A stretch of 64,000 bases of DNA from Sulfitobacter sp. THAF37 (GCF_009363555.1 NZ_CP045373.1:124001-188000), one strand, 5' to 3'; shown: positions 53,962-63,591, counted from the first letter of the stretch. Translations and numbers: made by a program. Notes: generated from the letters alone by a model not told the origin.

Positions 53962-54488
53962 GTGAAATACCAGGGCGAAGACACGCGCATCGATCCCCGA
54001 CGATTTCAACCCCGGCCGCGTTGCGAACTTCGAGGATGTCCCGTATGGCATCGCGAAACTGAGCAACGACGCTTGCGACCCGGAAGATCACGTAGAAGCT
54101 CGGGCCCGCTCCAATCCCGATACGTGTCGGCATAAGTGAAGATGATAAGCAGTTGGACGGCGCAACACCGAATGTGGTCACCGAGGATGGCCTGCGCGAT
54201 CTGCTCACAAGTGGCTACCTCATCGAGGTGATCTGCAACCAGACTGCCGAGAAGCGCCACAACAGTTGGTATGGCTCCTTGGTCGTGCACGCGGTGACGG
54301 AGGATGGCCGGGATGCGAAGATGCTTGTCACGAGCCGTAGCGTCTTCAAGTTGCGCGAGTTCAAGACGATCGTCGGATTGGTCAGTTTCCTGGCCGACAT
54401 GGGGTGCCTTTCGGCAAACATCCCGCTGATCGCGGGACGACGAGAGCGTCACGAGGCTTCAGGAAGGCCCGCGACAGCGACCAGCTAG
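53962..54488 (+). pseudogene. Decayed or frameshifted small gene
   Basis: Three coding-like pieces follow each other in different frames: VKYQGEDTRIDP (from 53962), DDFNPGRVANFEDVPYGIAK and onward (to 54140), and a 111-codon frame from TTG 54153 (VVTEDGLRDLLTSGYLIEV, NSWYGSLVVHAVTEDG). Removing one C from the run at 53995-53998 would join the first two. All pieces have the GC-rich third positions of real genes. The last piece alone may still be expressed. No family recognised. Confidence 0.4.
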
Positions 54489-54607
54489 AAACACTCATCC
54501 ACACACTCAGCAGTCTGTCGGACCAAATCCCGCAGAACTGGCACCTCTGTAAACTCTTAGAGCGAACCGCACAGGCGCCCTGACTGATGTCATGGTAGAA
54601 CCGGGGC

Positions 54608-55519
54608 CTAAGCCCCGATCCTCTTGATGCGAATCCCGAGCTTGCGGGCCTTGTCGACAATGTTCTCGGTGATGCCCGAACCGGGGGTGGCGATCAGGCC
54701 CTGGGGCATGGTCTCGAGCATCTTGTCATTGCGCTTGAAGGGGGCAGCCTTGCCGTGGCTCTTCCAGTCGGGCTTGAAGACCACCTGGGTGACACCACGG
54801 GTATCTGCCCAGCGGGCCGCGATCATCTCGGCACCTTTGGGCGTGCCGCCGTGCAGCAGCACCATGTCGGGGTATTTGGCGTGCGTAGCGTCGAGGACGG
54901 ACCAGATCAGATCGTAGGCGTGATAGTCCCCGCCCGAGAAAGCGATCCGCGTACCTTCGGGGCAGTGCACTTCGGTCTCCTTGCGGCGCTTGGCCGAGAG
55001 ATAGGCCCGGCTGTCCACCACGGCGGAGGTGAGACCGCGATGCGAGACCTTGGATCCGGTGCGGGGTAGCCAGGGCGAACCGGTGGCGGCCGAGAAGTGA
55101 TCCACGGCCAGATCGCGCATCTGCTCGAAGGCGTCGCGATGGTCCCAGAGCTTGAGCCCGATCATCTGGAGGCGCTCGAGTTCGACTGAGGCGACCTCGG
55201 AGCCGTCCTGGATCGCCAGACTTTCCCGGACCTCAAATTCGTTGTCGTCGAGAAGCTTCTGGATATGGGTGAGCCGGCGATGGAAGATCGAAGTGAGGGA
55301 CCAGAGCATCTCTTCGAGATTGTCTTCCAACTGGCTGCCGGTGAGGAGGCCGATGGTGGTGTCAAAGAGCGTCGCCATGGCGAGCTCGACCTCGTCGGGC
55401 TGGGGTAGGGGGCGATGATCGGTCTCGCCGGGCCCGGGCGTTGCGCCGTGAAGCGCCAGGTGGTCGAGGATGGCGGAGGTCACGCCGGTCTCCTCTTGGA
55501 TGTCTGTCTGATGGGGCAT
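54608..55519 (-). CDS. DUF2493 (SLOG-like) plasmid protein
   Basis: A 303-aa protein. Its C-terminal half has the DUF2493 Rossmann-like fold (RIAFSGGDYHAYDLIWSVLD, MVLLHGGTPKGAEMIAARWA, IATPGSGITENIVDKARKLGI), a SLOG-superfamily nucleotide- or ligand-binding domain. The N-terminal half (about 1-150) is helical. Common on Rhodobacterales plasmids near Toprim and helicase genes; function not established. Confidence 0.9.
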   Translation of the reverse strand: MPHQTDIQEETGVTSAILDHLALHGATPGPGETDHRPLPQPDEVELAMATLFDTTIGLLTGSQLEDNLEEMLWSLTSIFHRRLTHIQKLLDDNEFEVRESLAIQDGSEVASVELERLQMIGLKLWDHRDAFEQMRDLAVDHFSAATGSPWLPRTGSKVSHRGLTSAVVDSRAYLSAKRRKETEVHCPEGTRIAFSGGDYHAYDLIWSVLDATHAKYPDMVLLHGGTPKGAEMIAARWADTRGVTQVVFKPDWKSHGKAAPFKRNDKMLETMPQGLIATPGSGITENIVDKARKLGIRIKRIGA

Positions 55520-55654
55520 TTTCTGGTTCCTCTGTTTGATCTGACCCGATTTGGATGGGGCGATACCAGGACCGGCGGCGATCGGGCCGCATCCGTCAGG
55601 ATCGGAGCACAGCGGAGAATGCGCCGCGGGCCGGAAAATTGGTCCCGCGAGGAA

Positions 55655-55669
55655 TGAGCCGAAGGCTCA
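55655..55669 (-). promoter_or_regulatory. Conserved leader hairpin of the DUF2493 gene
   Basis: Minus-strand stem TGAGCC / GGCTCA with loop TTC, about 136 nt upstream of the start. Compared with the DUF736 leaders, a C-G pair is replaced by G-C with pairing kept. Confidence 0.55.
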
Positions 55670-55817
55670 GGGGAATTTTCTGGTTCGGGGCGCATTGCTG
55701 CCCGGGCGAGGGGCACTCAGCCCCGACCCGCCGGTCCATCGCTCCCCTTGTCCAAACGGGATCAGATCGAACCGGCGTACCCTTTGCCCTGTCGGACATC
55801 ACAAGGGAGGTTGGCGG

Positions 55818-56864
55818 TTACCCGTCCTCGATCTCCAGACCATGTGCTTTCATGGCCTTGAGCACGGAGCGGCGCAGCGCATCCTTGCCGAATGCCCGCA
55901 GATCGTCGTTGAAATCGCCCATGCGCGGCACGAGGTCACCACAGGTAATTCCAAGCGATTCCAGTTGGTTACGCAATCTCATTGATGCATTGTGACCAGC
56001 TTCGTCGTTGTCCCGTGCGATCCATATACGCTTGACGCCCGGCGGCGGAATGAAGAGGCCGAGATGGGTGGCGGTAAGACAGGAGGCGAGATCGAACTCC
56101 CGAAGAGCTGTTCCGACCGAGAGGGTGTTTTCGAGCCCTTCGCCGACGATGAGATCGGAGCGAGGTGAGCCGGACCAGAAGCGGATGGCATGGCCGTGCA
56201 ACTGTCCGAGGATCCGTTTCGGGCTCTCGATCGCACCCAAACCACCGGTGGACGGGTCCAGATAGGTGCGCGCGCAGCCGGTGACCTGTCCCCGATTGTC
56301 GGTGATCTTGGCCAGCAGGGCAGGGGCCCTTTGCGGCGGATCGGGATCGTCCTCACCCTGCCACAGGAAGACCCGCGGGTGATAACGCAGGGCCGGGCCG
56401 AGCCGTGTGATCCCGCGCCCCTGCAGATAGGTGGCGGCCACGGTGCCGAGAACCGGCTTGCCAGCGGCGAAAAGTCTCCGCGCCCGCGCGATGCGTTTGC
56501 TGGAGGCAGAATCCGAGCGCTCAGCCCTTTGGGTTTCACGAGGTACGGTAGGGCAGGGGGCCTCGCCGAGGAAAGACCGGGCCTCCCTCAGCGTCTCTTT
56601 GAGCGTGACCGAACCAAGCCGTTCGTGCAGCAGGTCGATCAGATCGCCATATTGCCCCGTCGCGTAATCGGTCCAGGACCCGGCTTTGCGCCCACCCTGC
56701 GCTTGCAACCGAATAGCGAGGCTCTGGCCCTTCGCGCCCGAGGTATCGCCAACCTGCCAATAATTGCCCTGCTTGCGCCCCTCGGGGAAATACTGGCGGC
56801 AGAAACTCTCGGCACGGTCTGCCAGATCGACCGAGAGGTCTGCTATACTGCGGCGCGCGCTCAT
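55818..56864 (-). CDS. Toprim-domain primase-like plasmid protein
   Basis: A 348-aa protein of the plasmid primase type (CHC2-less, DUF7146 plus Toprim). N-terminal part: NYWQVGDTSGAKGQSLAIRL, GSWTDYATGQYGDLIDLLHE. Toprim: LIVGEGLENTLSVGTAL (conserved Glu) and RIWIARDNDEAGHNAS (DxD-like). It may make primers for plasmid DNA in the recipient. The ATG at 56864 overlaps the stop of the large helicase gene (ATGA). Confidence 0.88.
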   Translation of the reverse strand: MSARRSIADLSVDLADRAESFCRQYFPEGRKQGNYWQVGDTSGAKGQSLAIRLQAQGGRKAGSWTDYATGQYGDLIDLLHERLGSVTLKETLREARSFLGEAPCPTVPRETQRAERSDSASSKRIARARRLFAAGKPVLGTVAATYLQGRGITRLGPALRYHPRVFLWQGEDDPDPPQRAPALLAKITDNRGQVTGCARTYLDPSTGGLGAIESPKRILGQLHGHAIRFWSGSPRSDLIVGEGLENTLSVGTALREFDLASCLTATHLGLFIPPPGVKRIWIARDNDEAGHNASMRLRNQLESLGITCGDLVPRMGDFNDDLRAFGKDALRRSVLKAMKAHGLEIEDG

Positions 56865-59800
56865 GCGGCAGCATCCGCGCCGCTGGCGCCAACCGGATGT
56901 TCGGCGAGTACTCGCGCCAGAACCTCGGTGCCGTCCACCGGGATGAAGACCCGCGTCTTCCACTGGATCACCTCGGTGAAACAGCCCATCGCTTTCAGTG
57001 CGGGTAAGGCCGAACCCGTCGCGCCGATCAGTTCAAGTCTTGGCTGGCCCATGACAATAGAGCGGCGCAGTTGGTAACCGCCGAGCAGGTTCAGGGTCGT
57101 CCTCGCTTCCATCACCGCAGCAAAGACCTCCTGCGGCGCCATCTCGATCTGACAATCGAGCCCAAGCCGCGCGTAGACGTTCAGGAGTTGCTCCTGGCTG
57201 ACGAGACGGCCGATGGCGCGCTCCCCATCCTCGGTCTGCAGGCGATAGATGCGCATGTTGTCGGCGGGCAGCCGGTCCCAGATCGGCAAGAGGAGCCCGC
57301 AGATAAGCGTGATCTTCGAGGTGGTGAACTCCGGCACCGCATCGACCTCGGCCTGCCAGAGCTGTTCGAACATCGCATCATCGACCTCTTCCCAGTGTGA
57401 TTTCGAAAAATCGGTGGCGGCGAGGATTTCGGTCGTCATGGGACGCAGCAGTTTCACCCGCAGGATCGGCGCACCGTCCTCATCCATGAAGGCCGGTGCC
57501 TTGACCATCAAGGCCGCGCGCTTGGAGGTCTTGTTCCAGCACAGCGTCGCGCCTTCTGTATTGACACAGATGGTCTTGACCCGGGGCAGGGTGAGCGGAT
57601 CGTTGCGATCCGTACGCTCCACGGTCAGGGCGGTGGCCGTCGCCCCCGTCGCCTCATGCTCGAAGATGACCTTTCGATCGACGATCTCGAACTTCTCGGC
57701 GCGCAGGGTCTCGAGGCCGACATCGAGCGTGCCCGCCTGGCGTGCATCCTCGATGATGGCCGAAAGAAACCCGCCGAAGGCCTCGAAGATCGCATCCTGC
57801 ATGTCGATCCTGAGCGCAAGACAGCGGTTCAGAAACTGCTGGATCGGCGGCAGGTTTTCTTTCATCGTGCCATCCGCCTCATCGAGCGTCAGCCCGGTCA
57901 TCTCCTGAAACTTCGCGTAGGAGCAGGCCTCGATCTTGCCCGCGCGCAGCTTGTAGAAGAACTGCCGCAGCGCTGCGCGTGCGTAGGGGCTCTCGAGGTT
58001 ATCTTCGGCGCGGAACATGTTCTGACCGCCCGTCTCGCGTTGTCCTTTTGTAATCGCCCCGAGAGTGTCGAGGCGGCGCGCGATGGTGGAGAGAAACCTC
58101 TTCTCGCCTTTCACATTGGTTGCGACGGGGCGGAAGAGTGGCGGCTGCGCCTGATTGGTCCGATTGGTGCGCCCCAGCCCCTGGATCGCATTGTCGGCCT
58201 TCCAACCAGGCTCCAGCAAGTAGTGCACACGGAGGCGCTGGTTCTTGGCCCCAAGATCGGCGTGGTAGCTGCGCCCGGTGCCACCCGCATCGGAAAAGAT
58301 CAGGATGCGCTTGGCATCATCCATAAAGGCTTGTGTCTCGCCGAGGTTGGAGGAGGCGGGACGGTTCTCGACCTTGAGCCGTCCCTCGCGCGTCTTCGCG
58401 ATGCGCCGCTTGCGCCCTGTGACCTCAGCCACAGCCTCGCCCCCGAAATGCCAGAGGATCTGGTCGAGCGCGCCCTGCACAGGGGCGAGGGCCCCAAGAT
58501 GCTCGATCAGATCATCCCGTCGCCGCTCCGCCTCACGGCAGATAATCGGATTGCCGTCGCCATCTAAGGCTGGACGCGAGCGCAGATCACCATTCTCGTC
58601 GGTGTAGGGCTCGAAGAGCTGCGTCGGGAAGCAGTGCATCAGGTAATCCATGATGTTCTCGCGCGGCGTAAAATCGACCTGCAGATCGTCCCAGTCCGAG
58701 GGCGGGATGTCTTCGAGGCGACGCTCCATCACCGCTTCGCTGGTCGACACCACCTGGATCACCGCTGCATGACCCGCCGCCAGATCTGCCTCGATCGAAC
58801 GGATCAGAGAGGGGCACTTCATGGCGGTGATGAGATGGTTGAAGAAGCGCTGCTTGTTGCTCTCGAAGGCCGAGCGCGCGGCGGATTTCGCCTGGGCGTT
58901 CAAAGTGCCGGTCTCAGACGAAATACCCGAGGCCTGAAGGGCGGCCTCAAGGTTATTGTGAATGATCTGATAGGCGTCGGCGTAGCTGTCGTAGATGGCG
59001 ACCTGGGCGGGCGTCAGGTCATGCACCAGCATCTCGTACTCGATCCCGGCATAGGAAAGCGAGCGGGCCAGATAGAGCCCGAGCGCCTTCAGGTCGCGCG
59101 AGATCATCTCCATGGCGGCAATACCCCCGGCCTCCATCGCGGCGACGAATTCTGCCCGCGTTGCGAAGGGGAAATCCCCCGTACCCCAGAGACCAAGTCG
59201 GGAGGCATAGGCGAGATTGCCGACGACCGTAGCCCCGGTGGCCGAGACGTAAAGCACACGCGCATCTGGCACCGCGTTTTGCAGTGCGAGGCCAGCGAGG
59301 CCCTGCTGCGAGGCCTTTTTGTCGCCGCGGTCAGACGTTTCGCCGGCGACATTCGCCATGGCGTGGCTTTCGTCGAAAGCGATGACCCCGTCGAACGCGT
59401 TCCCGAGCCAGGACGTCACCTGATCGAGGCGGGAGGCTTTGCCCTCGCGTTCTGCCGAGCGTAGCGTCGCATAGGTGACGAAAAGGATGCCTTCGGGAAG
59501 CCTGATGTCGCTCCCCTGGCGGAACTTCGAGAGCGGCACGATATCGCTTTCGCGCCCCCCGAGCGCCATCCAGTCGCGCCGCGCATCCTCGATGAGCTTG
59601 TCACTCTTCGAGACCCAGACCGCGCGGCGGCGGCCCTGCAGCCAGTTGTCAAGGATGATGCCCGCGACCTGCCGCCCCTTGCCGCAGCCGGTACCATCGC
59701 CGAGGAACCAGCCTTTGCGCAGGCGAAAGGCACTTTCGTCACCCTCGGCCGCTGCCATCAACTGACCTTCGATCTCGCCGCGCTTGAACCAGCCCTTCAG

Positions 59801-61258
59801 GTGCGTCTCGTGGGCATCCCCTGCGTAGATGACGCTTTCGAGCTGCGGCGCAGAAAGGAGGCCGTCCGCGACGAGGCTCGCCGGCAGGAGCGGGCGATAG
59901 ATCGGCACGGGCGGCGGCACCGATGCCATGGCGGCGGACTGCACGAGAGCAGTCGGATGCTCCACCGCACCATCGATCCGGATCGCCTGAAGGTCATAGG
60001 CCTCGTAGACCGTGTCCTGCAAAGCACCGTCAGGCTCGCTCCAGGCTTTCGGCAGGTAGTCGAGCGGGGCGGTTTCGACGTCATCGAAGGGATGCCTCGC
60101 GCGTTCTTCGGCGAGGGCGCGGGTTTCCTGGCGCGCGGCGTTGCGCAGGGCATGCAGGTTGGTGCGGGTCGGGCGAGGTGGCACCGAAAGAGCCGCGCCA
60201 GTGGGGCAGGGCAGGGGGTTGCGGCGCGCGGGACAATGGGTGAGCACTGCGGAGAGAAGATCACTCGTGGTCGCGCAGATCGGATGATAGGCGGCGTCAA
60301 TATCAGCCGGTGCGGTCTCTTCAGCACCAGCCACGCGCTTGTCGATCACCGTCAGCCTAGTGTCGATCGTTGTGCCATGCCGAGCGAAGACCTTGCCGTC
60401 GATGGCTGCGGAAAACACAACGTCAGCGCTCTGCCCGATCCGCTGAAACGTCGACTGGAAACTCTTCGTGGAGGGGCGAAAACTCTCGCCAGTGATGACG
60501 ACGAGACGCCCGCCGGGCACGAGACGCGCCAGGGCGGAGAGAACATGCTGGCTGGTGGCCTGCCGGAACTTGCCCTCGACATGGTTGGCCGCAGAAAACG
60601 GCGGGTTCATCACAATAACCAAGGGCGTGATTGACCGATCCAAACGGTCGTCGATCGAGGCGGCATCGTGTTCCGAGACTGCAGCGTCGGAGAATAGCTG
60701 CTCCAGCAACGCGCGGCGCGTCTCCGCGAGCTCGTTCAGCGCCAGGCGAGCGCCTGCGATCCGGGCGAAGATCGCCAGCATGCCGGTGCCCGCCGACGGC
60801 TCGAGCATCAGGTCGTCGTCCCGAAACCCCGCCGCATGCGAGACGATGGCCGCCAGGGGAAGAGGGGTCGAGAATTGTTGCAGCCGGACACTGTCTTCGG
60901 AGCGCCGCGTGTGCGACGGGGCCAGACAAGCCAGCCGTTCGATCATGGTGAGAAAGGCTTGCGGCGAGGGTGCCTGCCGCTGCATCAGCGCGCCGTAGCG
61001 TGCGAGCATCAGGATCTGGGCCGCCTCGGCGGCCTCATAGGCGTCCTTCCAGACCCAGGCACCACTCGTGTCGCTTGCGCCGAAAGCATCCTCCATCGCG
61101 GCGCGCAGGGCAGCGGCGTCGATGGACCTGCCTGCCTCTAACAAGGGGACGAGGGTTCTTGCAGCCTGGATCAGGTTTTGGGCGAAGCGCGAGGCTTCCG
61201 GGCGGGCAGGGGCCCCGGCCTCGGGCGCAAGAGGGACGGAATGGGGGTGAGCGTTCAT
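56861..61258 (-). CDS. Methyltransferase-strawberry-notch helicase fusion
   Basis: A 1,465-aa protein. The N-terminal 330 residues form an adenine-type methyltransferase-like domain (DDLMLEPSAGTGMLAIFA and the NPPF motif near 217). From about 480 on it is a superfamily 2 helicase of the strawberry-notch type: GDGTGCGKGRQ (about 520), FDESHAMAN (about 629), and the C-terminal Sbn domain (GGTGRSYHADLGAKNQRLRVHY, GLGRTNRTNQ). Such proteins are typical of large plasmids and phages and may protect or remodel incoming DNA. The ATG at 61258 has GGAG upstream. Confidence 0.9.
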   Translation of the reverse strand: MNAHPHSVPLAPEAGAPARPEASRFAQNLIQAARTLVPLLEAGRSIDAAALRAAMEDAFGASDTSGAWVWKDAYEAAEAAQILMLARYGALMQRQAPSPQAFLTMIERLACLAPSHTRRSEDSVRLQQFSTPLPLAAIVSHAAGFRDDDLMLEPSAGTGMLAIFARIAGARLALNELAETRRALLEQLFSDAAVSEHDAASIDDRLDRSITPLVIVMNPPFSAANHVEGKFRQATSQHVLSALARLVPGGRLVVITGESFRPSTKSFQSTFQRIGQSADVVFSAAIDGKVFARHGTTIDTRLTVIDKRVAGAEETAPADIDAAYHPICATTSDLLSAVLTHCPARRNPLPCPTGAALSVPPRPTRTNLHALRNAARQETRALAEERARHPFDDVETAPLDYLPKAWSEPDGALQDTVYEAYDLQAIRIDGAVEHPTALVQSAAMASVPPPVPIYRPLLPASLVADGLLSAPQLESVIYAGDAHETHLKGWFKRGEIEGQLMAAAEGDESAFRLRKGWFLGDGTGCGKGRQVAGIILDNWLQGRRRAVWVSKSDKLIEDARRDWMALGGRESDIVPLSKFRQGSDIRLPEGILFVTYATLRSAEREGKASRLDQVTSWLGNAFDGVIAFDESHAMANVAGETSDRGDKKASQQGLAGLALQNAVPDARVLYVSATGATVVGNLAYASRLGLWGTGDFPFATRAEFVAAMEAGGIAAMEMISRDLKALGLYLARSLSYAGIEYEMLVHDLTPAQVAIYDSYADAYQIIHNNLEAALQASGISSETGTLNAQAKSAARSAFESNKQRFFNHLITAMKCPSLIRSIEADLAAGHAAVIQVVSTSEAVMERRLEDIPPSDWDDLQVDFTPRENIMDYLMHCFPTQLFEPYTDENGDLRSRPALDGDGNPIICREAERRRDDLIEHLGALAPVQGALDQILWHFGGEAVAEVTGRKRRIAKTREGRLKVENRPASSNLGETQAFMDDAKRILIFSDAGGTGRSYHADLGAKNQRLRVHYLLEPGWKADNAIQGLGRTNRTNQAQPPLFRPVATNVKGEKRFLSTIARRLDTLGAITKGQRETGGQNMFRAEDNLESPYARAALRQFFYKLRAGKIEACSYAKFQEMTGLTLDEADGTMKENLPPIQQFLNRCLALRIDMQDAIFEAFGGFLSAIIEDARQAGTLDVGLETLRAEKFEIVDRKVIFEHEATGATATALTVERTDRNDPLTLPRVKTICVNTEGATLCWNKTSKRAALMVKAPAFMDEDGAPILRVKLLRPMTTEILAATDFSKSHWEEVDDAMFEQLWQAEVDAVPEFTTSKITLICGLLLPIWDRLPADNMRIYRLQTEDGERAIGRLVSQEQLLNVYARLGLDCQIEMAPQEVFAAVMEARTTLNLLGGYQLRRSIVMGQPRLELIGATGSALPALKAMGCFTEVIQWKTRVFIPVDGTEVLARVLAEHPVGASGADAAA

Positions 61259-61314
61259 CGGCAATCTCCGGGGTTTAGGGTTGGTCCCGAGCCCCGCGTG
61301 CACTCTCTCACCCG

Positions 61315-61333
61315 GGAGGGGTCACCCCTCCCG
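61315..61333. repeat. 19-bp palindrome between parE and the helicase gene
   Basis: GGGAGGGGT-C-ACCCCTCCC. It lies after the parE stop and 57 bp before the helicase start, without a T-run. It could attenuate transcription from parDE or bind a regulator. Confidence 0.45.
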
Positions 61334-61384
61334 CCCTGTCTTTCGCTCTTTCATGGCAAAGCCCCGGTACGCAATTGCCCTGTG

Positions 61385-61684
61385 TCAGGTCGGCCGCAGA
61401 TGGCGCGGCACGTCCATGGATTGATGCAGCACCCGGATCACGAATATCCTGTCCGGGTCCAGCTCGTAGAACACGAGGTGCCGGCCCGTGATTAGTTTAC
61501 GCGCACCCTGCAAGAGATCGGAACAGTCAGACCCCATTTGCGGGTTGGCGATGAGACCCTTGAGGGCGCGATCGATATCATCGAGATAGCGGTCCGCCTG
61601 CGCCTCGCCCCACTGCCCATGTGTCTCGACCCAGATATCGACGAGGTCGGATTTTGCCGCCTGGGAGTGATGAATCCTACGCAT
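61385..61684 (-). CDS. parE: ParE-type toxin (RelE/ParE superfamily)
   Basis: A 99-aa toxin: SQAAKSDLVDIWVETHGQWGEAQADRYLDDIDRAL and RHLVFYELDPDRIFVIRVLHQSMD are the ParE family blocks. ParE toxins inhibit gyrase. The ATG at 61684 overlaps the antitoxin end by 8 bp; the pair is a plasmid addiction system. Confidence 0.92.
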   Translation of the reverse strand: MRRIHHSQAAKSDLVDIWVETHGQWGEAQADRYLDDIDRALKGLIANPQMGSDCSDLLQGARKLITGRHLVFYELDPDRIFVIRVLHQSMDVPRHLRPT

Positions 61685-61928
61685 CAGGAGCGCCGGAACG
61701 GCTCCGCGCCTCGCGCTTGATCTCATCCATGTCAAGCGGACCGGCGTCACCGGATTGTTTGCCCTCCATCAGCGCAACGCGAAGCCGCGCCCGCTGACCT
61801 TCCTGCTCCTCCATCAGGCGCAGAGAGGCGCGGATCAACTCGCTGGTTGACCCGTAACGCCCCTCTTTAAGCATCAGGGCGATGAATTCGTCCCAATGGG
61901 GGCCAAGTGTGACGCTTGTGCTTGCCAT
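61677..61928 (-). CDS. parD: ParD-type antitoxin
   Basis: An 83-aa ribbon-helix-helix antitoxin (TSVTLGPHWDEFIALMLKEG, STSELIRASLRLMEEQE) with a disordered acidic C-terminus that covers the toxin. The ATG at 61928 follows GGAGG. It represses its own operon by binding the upstream region. Confidence 0.92.
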   Translation of the reverse strand: MASTSVTLGPHWDEFIALMLKEGRYGSTSELIRASLRLMEEQEGQRARLRVALMEGKQSGDAGPLDMDEIKREARSRSGAPDA

Positions 61929-61978
61929 GCTCACCTCCGTAATACTCATAAATAGCATATCTGGGTATTTCGGACGGT

Positions 61979-62623
61979 TCAGCTCGGGGATGAGCTCGCG
62001 CCCTGTCCGGCGGCGCCGGGTACGTGTGCCTCTCGCAAGATCAGACGATTTACAACCGCCCTCGCCTCGGACAGGCTGCCCGTCTCATAGTCGCCGACGA
62101 ACCCCCAGCAAGCGTCGACCTCCTCGCCGTCCCGCTCGATGACATAGCCATAAACCCGACCGCCGAGATAGGCGTCGTAGCTGACGATTTCTGCACGCAG
62201 GATGTCTTCAGCCTTTTCGCGCAGCGCCTTGGTGACGCGGTTCACGCCGAACTCCGTCCGGACCGCCTCGAGCGTCACATAGACGTAACCGACCTGACCG
62301 GAATCCCACGGGCAATGGAACCCGATCGTGTTCATTGCGAGGCCGGAATGGTCGTAGAGAAACACGGGCAGCAGGACGGACTTGCGTTCGGCGCGGTCCC
62401 GCAGCTGGTCCATCGAAAGGTCGCTCTGCGCTGAGATGCCCGAGAGATCGCGCAAGAACGCCTCGGGGCTGTCGAAGGAGTGGCTGTCACCCAGGCGGTA
62501 TCGGCGGTGCCAACAAATCAGCGTGCCGAGGTTGGACCACTCCCGCGGGCTCTCAGCGTCGGGGTCGTGGTAGATCTTGATGGTGTGGCCGCGGTGGGCC
62601 TCCTCATAGACAGGGTCGTGCAT
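61979..62623 (-). CDS. Plasmid protein of unknown function (214 aa)
   Basis: A 214-aa protein without membrane segments. Segments such as HTIKIYHDPDAESPREWSNL, ICWHRRYRLGDSH and YVIERDGEEVDACWGFVGDY resemble a family of uncharacterised plasmid and phage proteins. It stands between parD and DUF6915 with the same direction as its neighbours. No function can be stated. Confidence 0.75.
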   Translation of the reverse strand: MHDPVYEEAHRGHTIKIYHDPDAESPREWSNLGTLICWHRRYRLGDSHSFDSPEAFLRDLSGISAQSDLSMDQLRDRAERKSVLLPVFLYDHSGLAMNTIGFHCPWDSGQVGYVYVTLEAVRTEFGVNRVTKALREKAEDILRAEIVSYDAYLGGRVYGYVIERDGEEVDACWGFVGDYETGSLSEARAVVNRLILREAHVPGAAGQGASSSPS

Positions 62624-62729
62624 ATCGATGTCCTTTCTTGAAACGAAATCGACCCGCCCGGCCGGTAGTGGCTCGAGCGGGTCGATCAGAGTGCTTTCCG
62701 AGGGGCGTTGGCGTCATTGCCCCCATGGA

Positions 62730-63206
62730 TCAGGCGGCGGCGCGGTTCTCGCGATGCTGGACGTGCTCGACCGAGACCTTCAGCAGCCAATCCTCGAAGC
62801 CGAGAATGGTCTGGTGATTGGAGACCGCCGCGACCCAAGCCGCGCGCGGATCGCTGCCGATCTGCGTCGGATCATTGTCGATCCGGCCATTGGCCATCCA
62901 CGGTTCCGGCTGAATGCGCCCGAGCCAGTCCGCCAGCGACGGGATGCGCCCCTGGCAATCCTCGCGCACATGCTGCTCGCCGATCCAGCGGATCGGGACG
63001 ACCCGGCCCGCGCTGTTGATCAGGCTGTGGCCGAAAATTCGTTGAGCATCATAGACCCCGGCCGTATGATGACGATAGGCTCTGTGAACGAAGAGGGCCA
63101 GGTGCTCTTTGGATGCATCGAACCAATCATGCACATGTTGGTAATCATCCGGAACACCGCCAAACTTACGGGCCGAGCTTTCGGCGTGATGGAGAGGATG
63201 GGCCAT
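62730..63206 (-). CDS. DUF6915 family plasmid protein
   Basis: A 158-aa protein (MAHPLHHAESSARKFGGVPDD, HDWFDASKEHLALFVHRAYRHH, GVYDAQRIFG, VREDCQGRIPSLADWL). His/Asp-rich blocks resemble a metal-dependent active site, but the role is unknown. The ATG at 63206 is directly next to the stop of the DUF6878 gene. Confidence 0.8.
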   Translation of the reverse strand: MAHPLHHAESSARKFGGVPDDYQHVHDWFDASKEHLALFVHRAYRHHTAGVYDAQRIFGHSLINSAGRVVPIRWIGEQHVREDCQGRIPSLADWLGRIQPEPWMANGRIDNDPTQIGSDPRAAWVAAVSNHQTILGFEDWLLKVSVEHVQHRENRAAA

Positions 63207-63207
63207 G

Positions 63208-63591
63208 TCAGAGCCCCTCGTGTTCGGTGGTGTTGGTCTCGACATAGCGGTTCGAGTGGCTGACATCGATCTTATCGACCTCGAGCACCCAGGTCAGTTC
63301 GCCATAGCCGCCTTCGTTGTTCTCGAAGCCGGGGCTTAGTGCGTAGGCAAAATCCCAGCCGAAGTCTTCGACCCGGCGTCGCAACTCCTCCGTCAGGGTG
63401 ATCGCATCAGGCGTCACCACGACATCCTCAACGTTGCCGGAATCTCCGTAGCCTTCGTATTGCACCTCGATGCTGGTCACGCCGAGGGCGCGCAGCTCGG
63501 AGAGAAGCGCCGCACGGGTCTCGGCCCGCTGCTCGGCAGCACGTCTCTGGGATTCGAGCTTCTGCGCGTAGAAATCAGTCGCTTGTGTCAT
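63208..63591 (-). CDS. DUF6878 family plasmid protein
   Basis: A 127-aa acidic protein (YEGYGDSGNVEDVVV, LRRRVEDFGWDFAYALSPGFENNEGGYGELTW). The family is frequent on alphaproteobacterial plasmids. It is cotranscribed with the DUF6915 gene (1-bp gap). Function unknown. Confidence 0.8.
   Translation of the reverse strand: MTQATDFYAQKLESQRRAAEQRAETRAALLSELRALGVTSIEVQYEGYGDSGNVEDVVVTPDAITLTEELRRRVEDFGWDFAYALSPGFENNEGGYGELTWVLEVDKIDVSHSNRYVETNTTEHEGL

Noticed and set aside
54006..54452. A 148-codon leftward frame over the decayed gene
   Set aside because: Antisense to the coding-like rightward pieces, without a ribosome binding site or domain.
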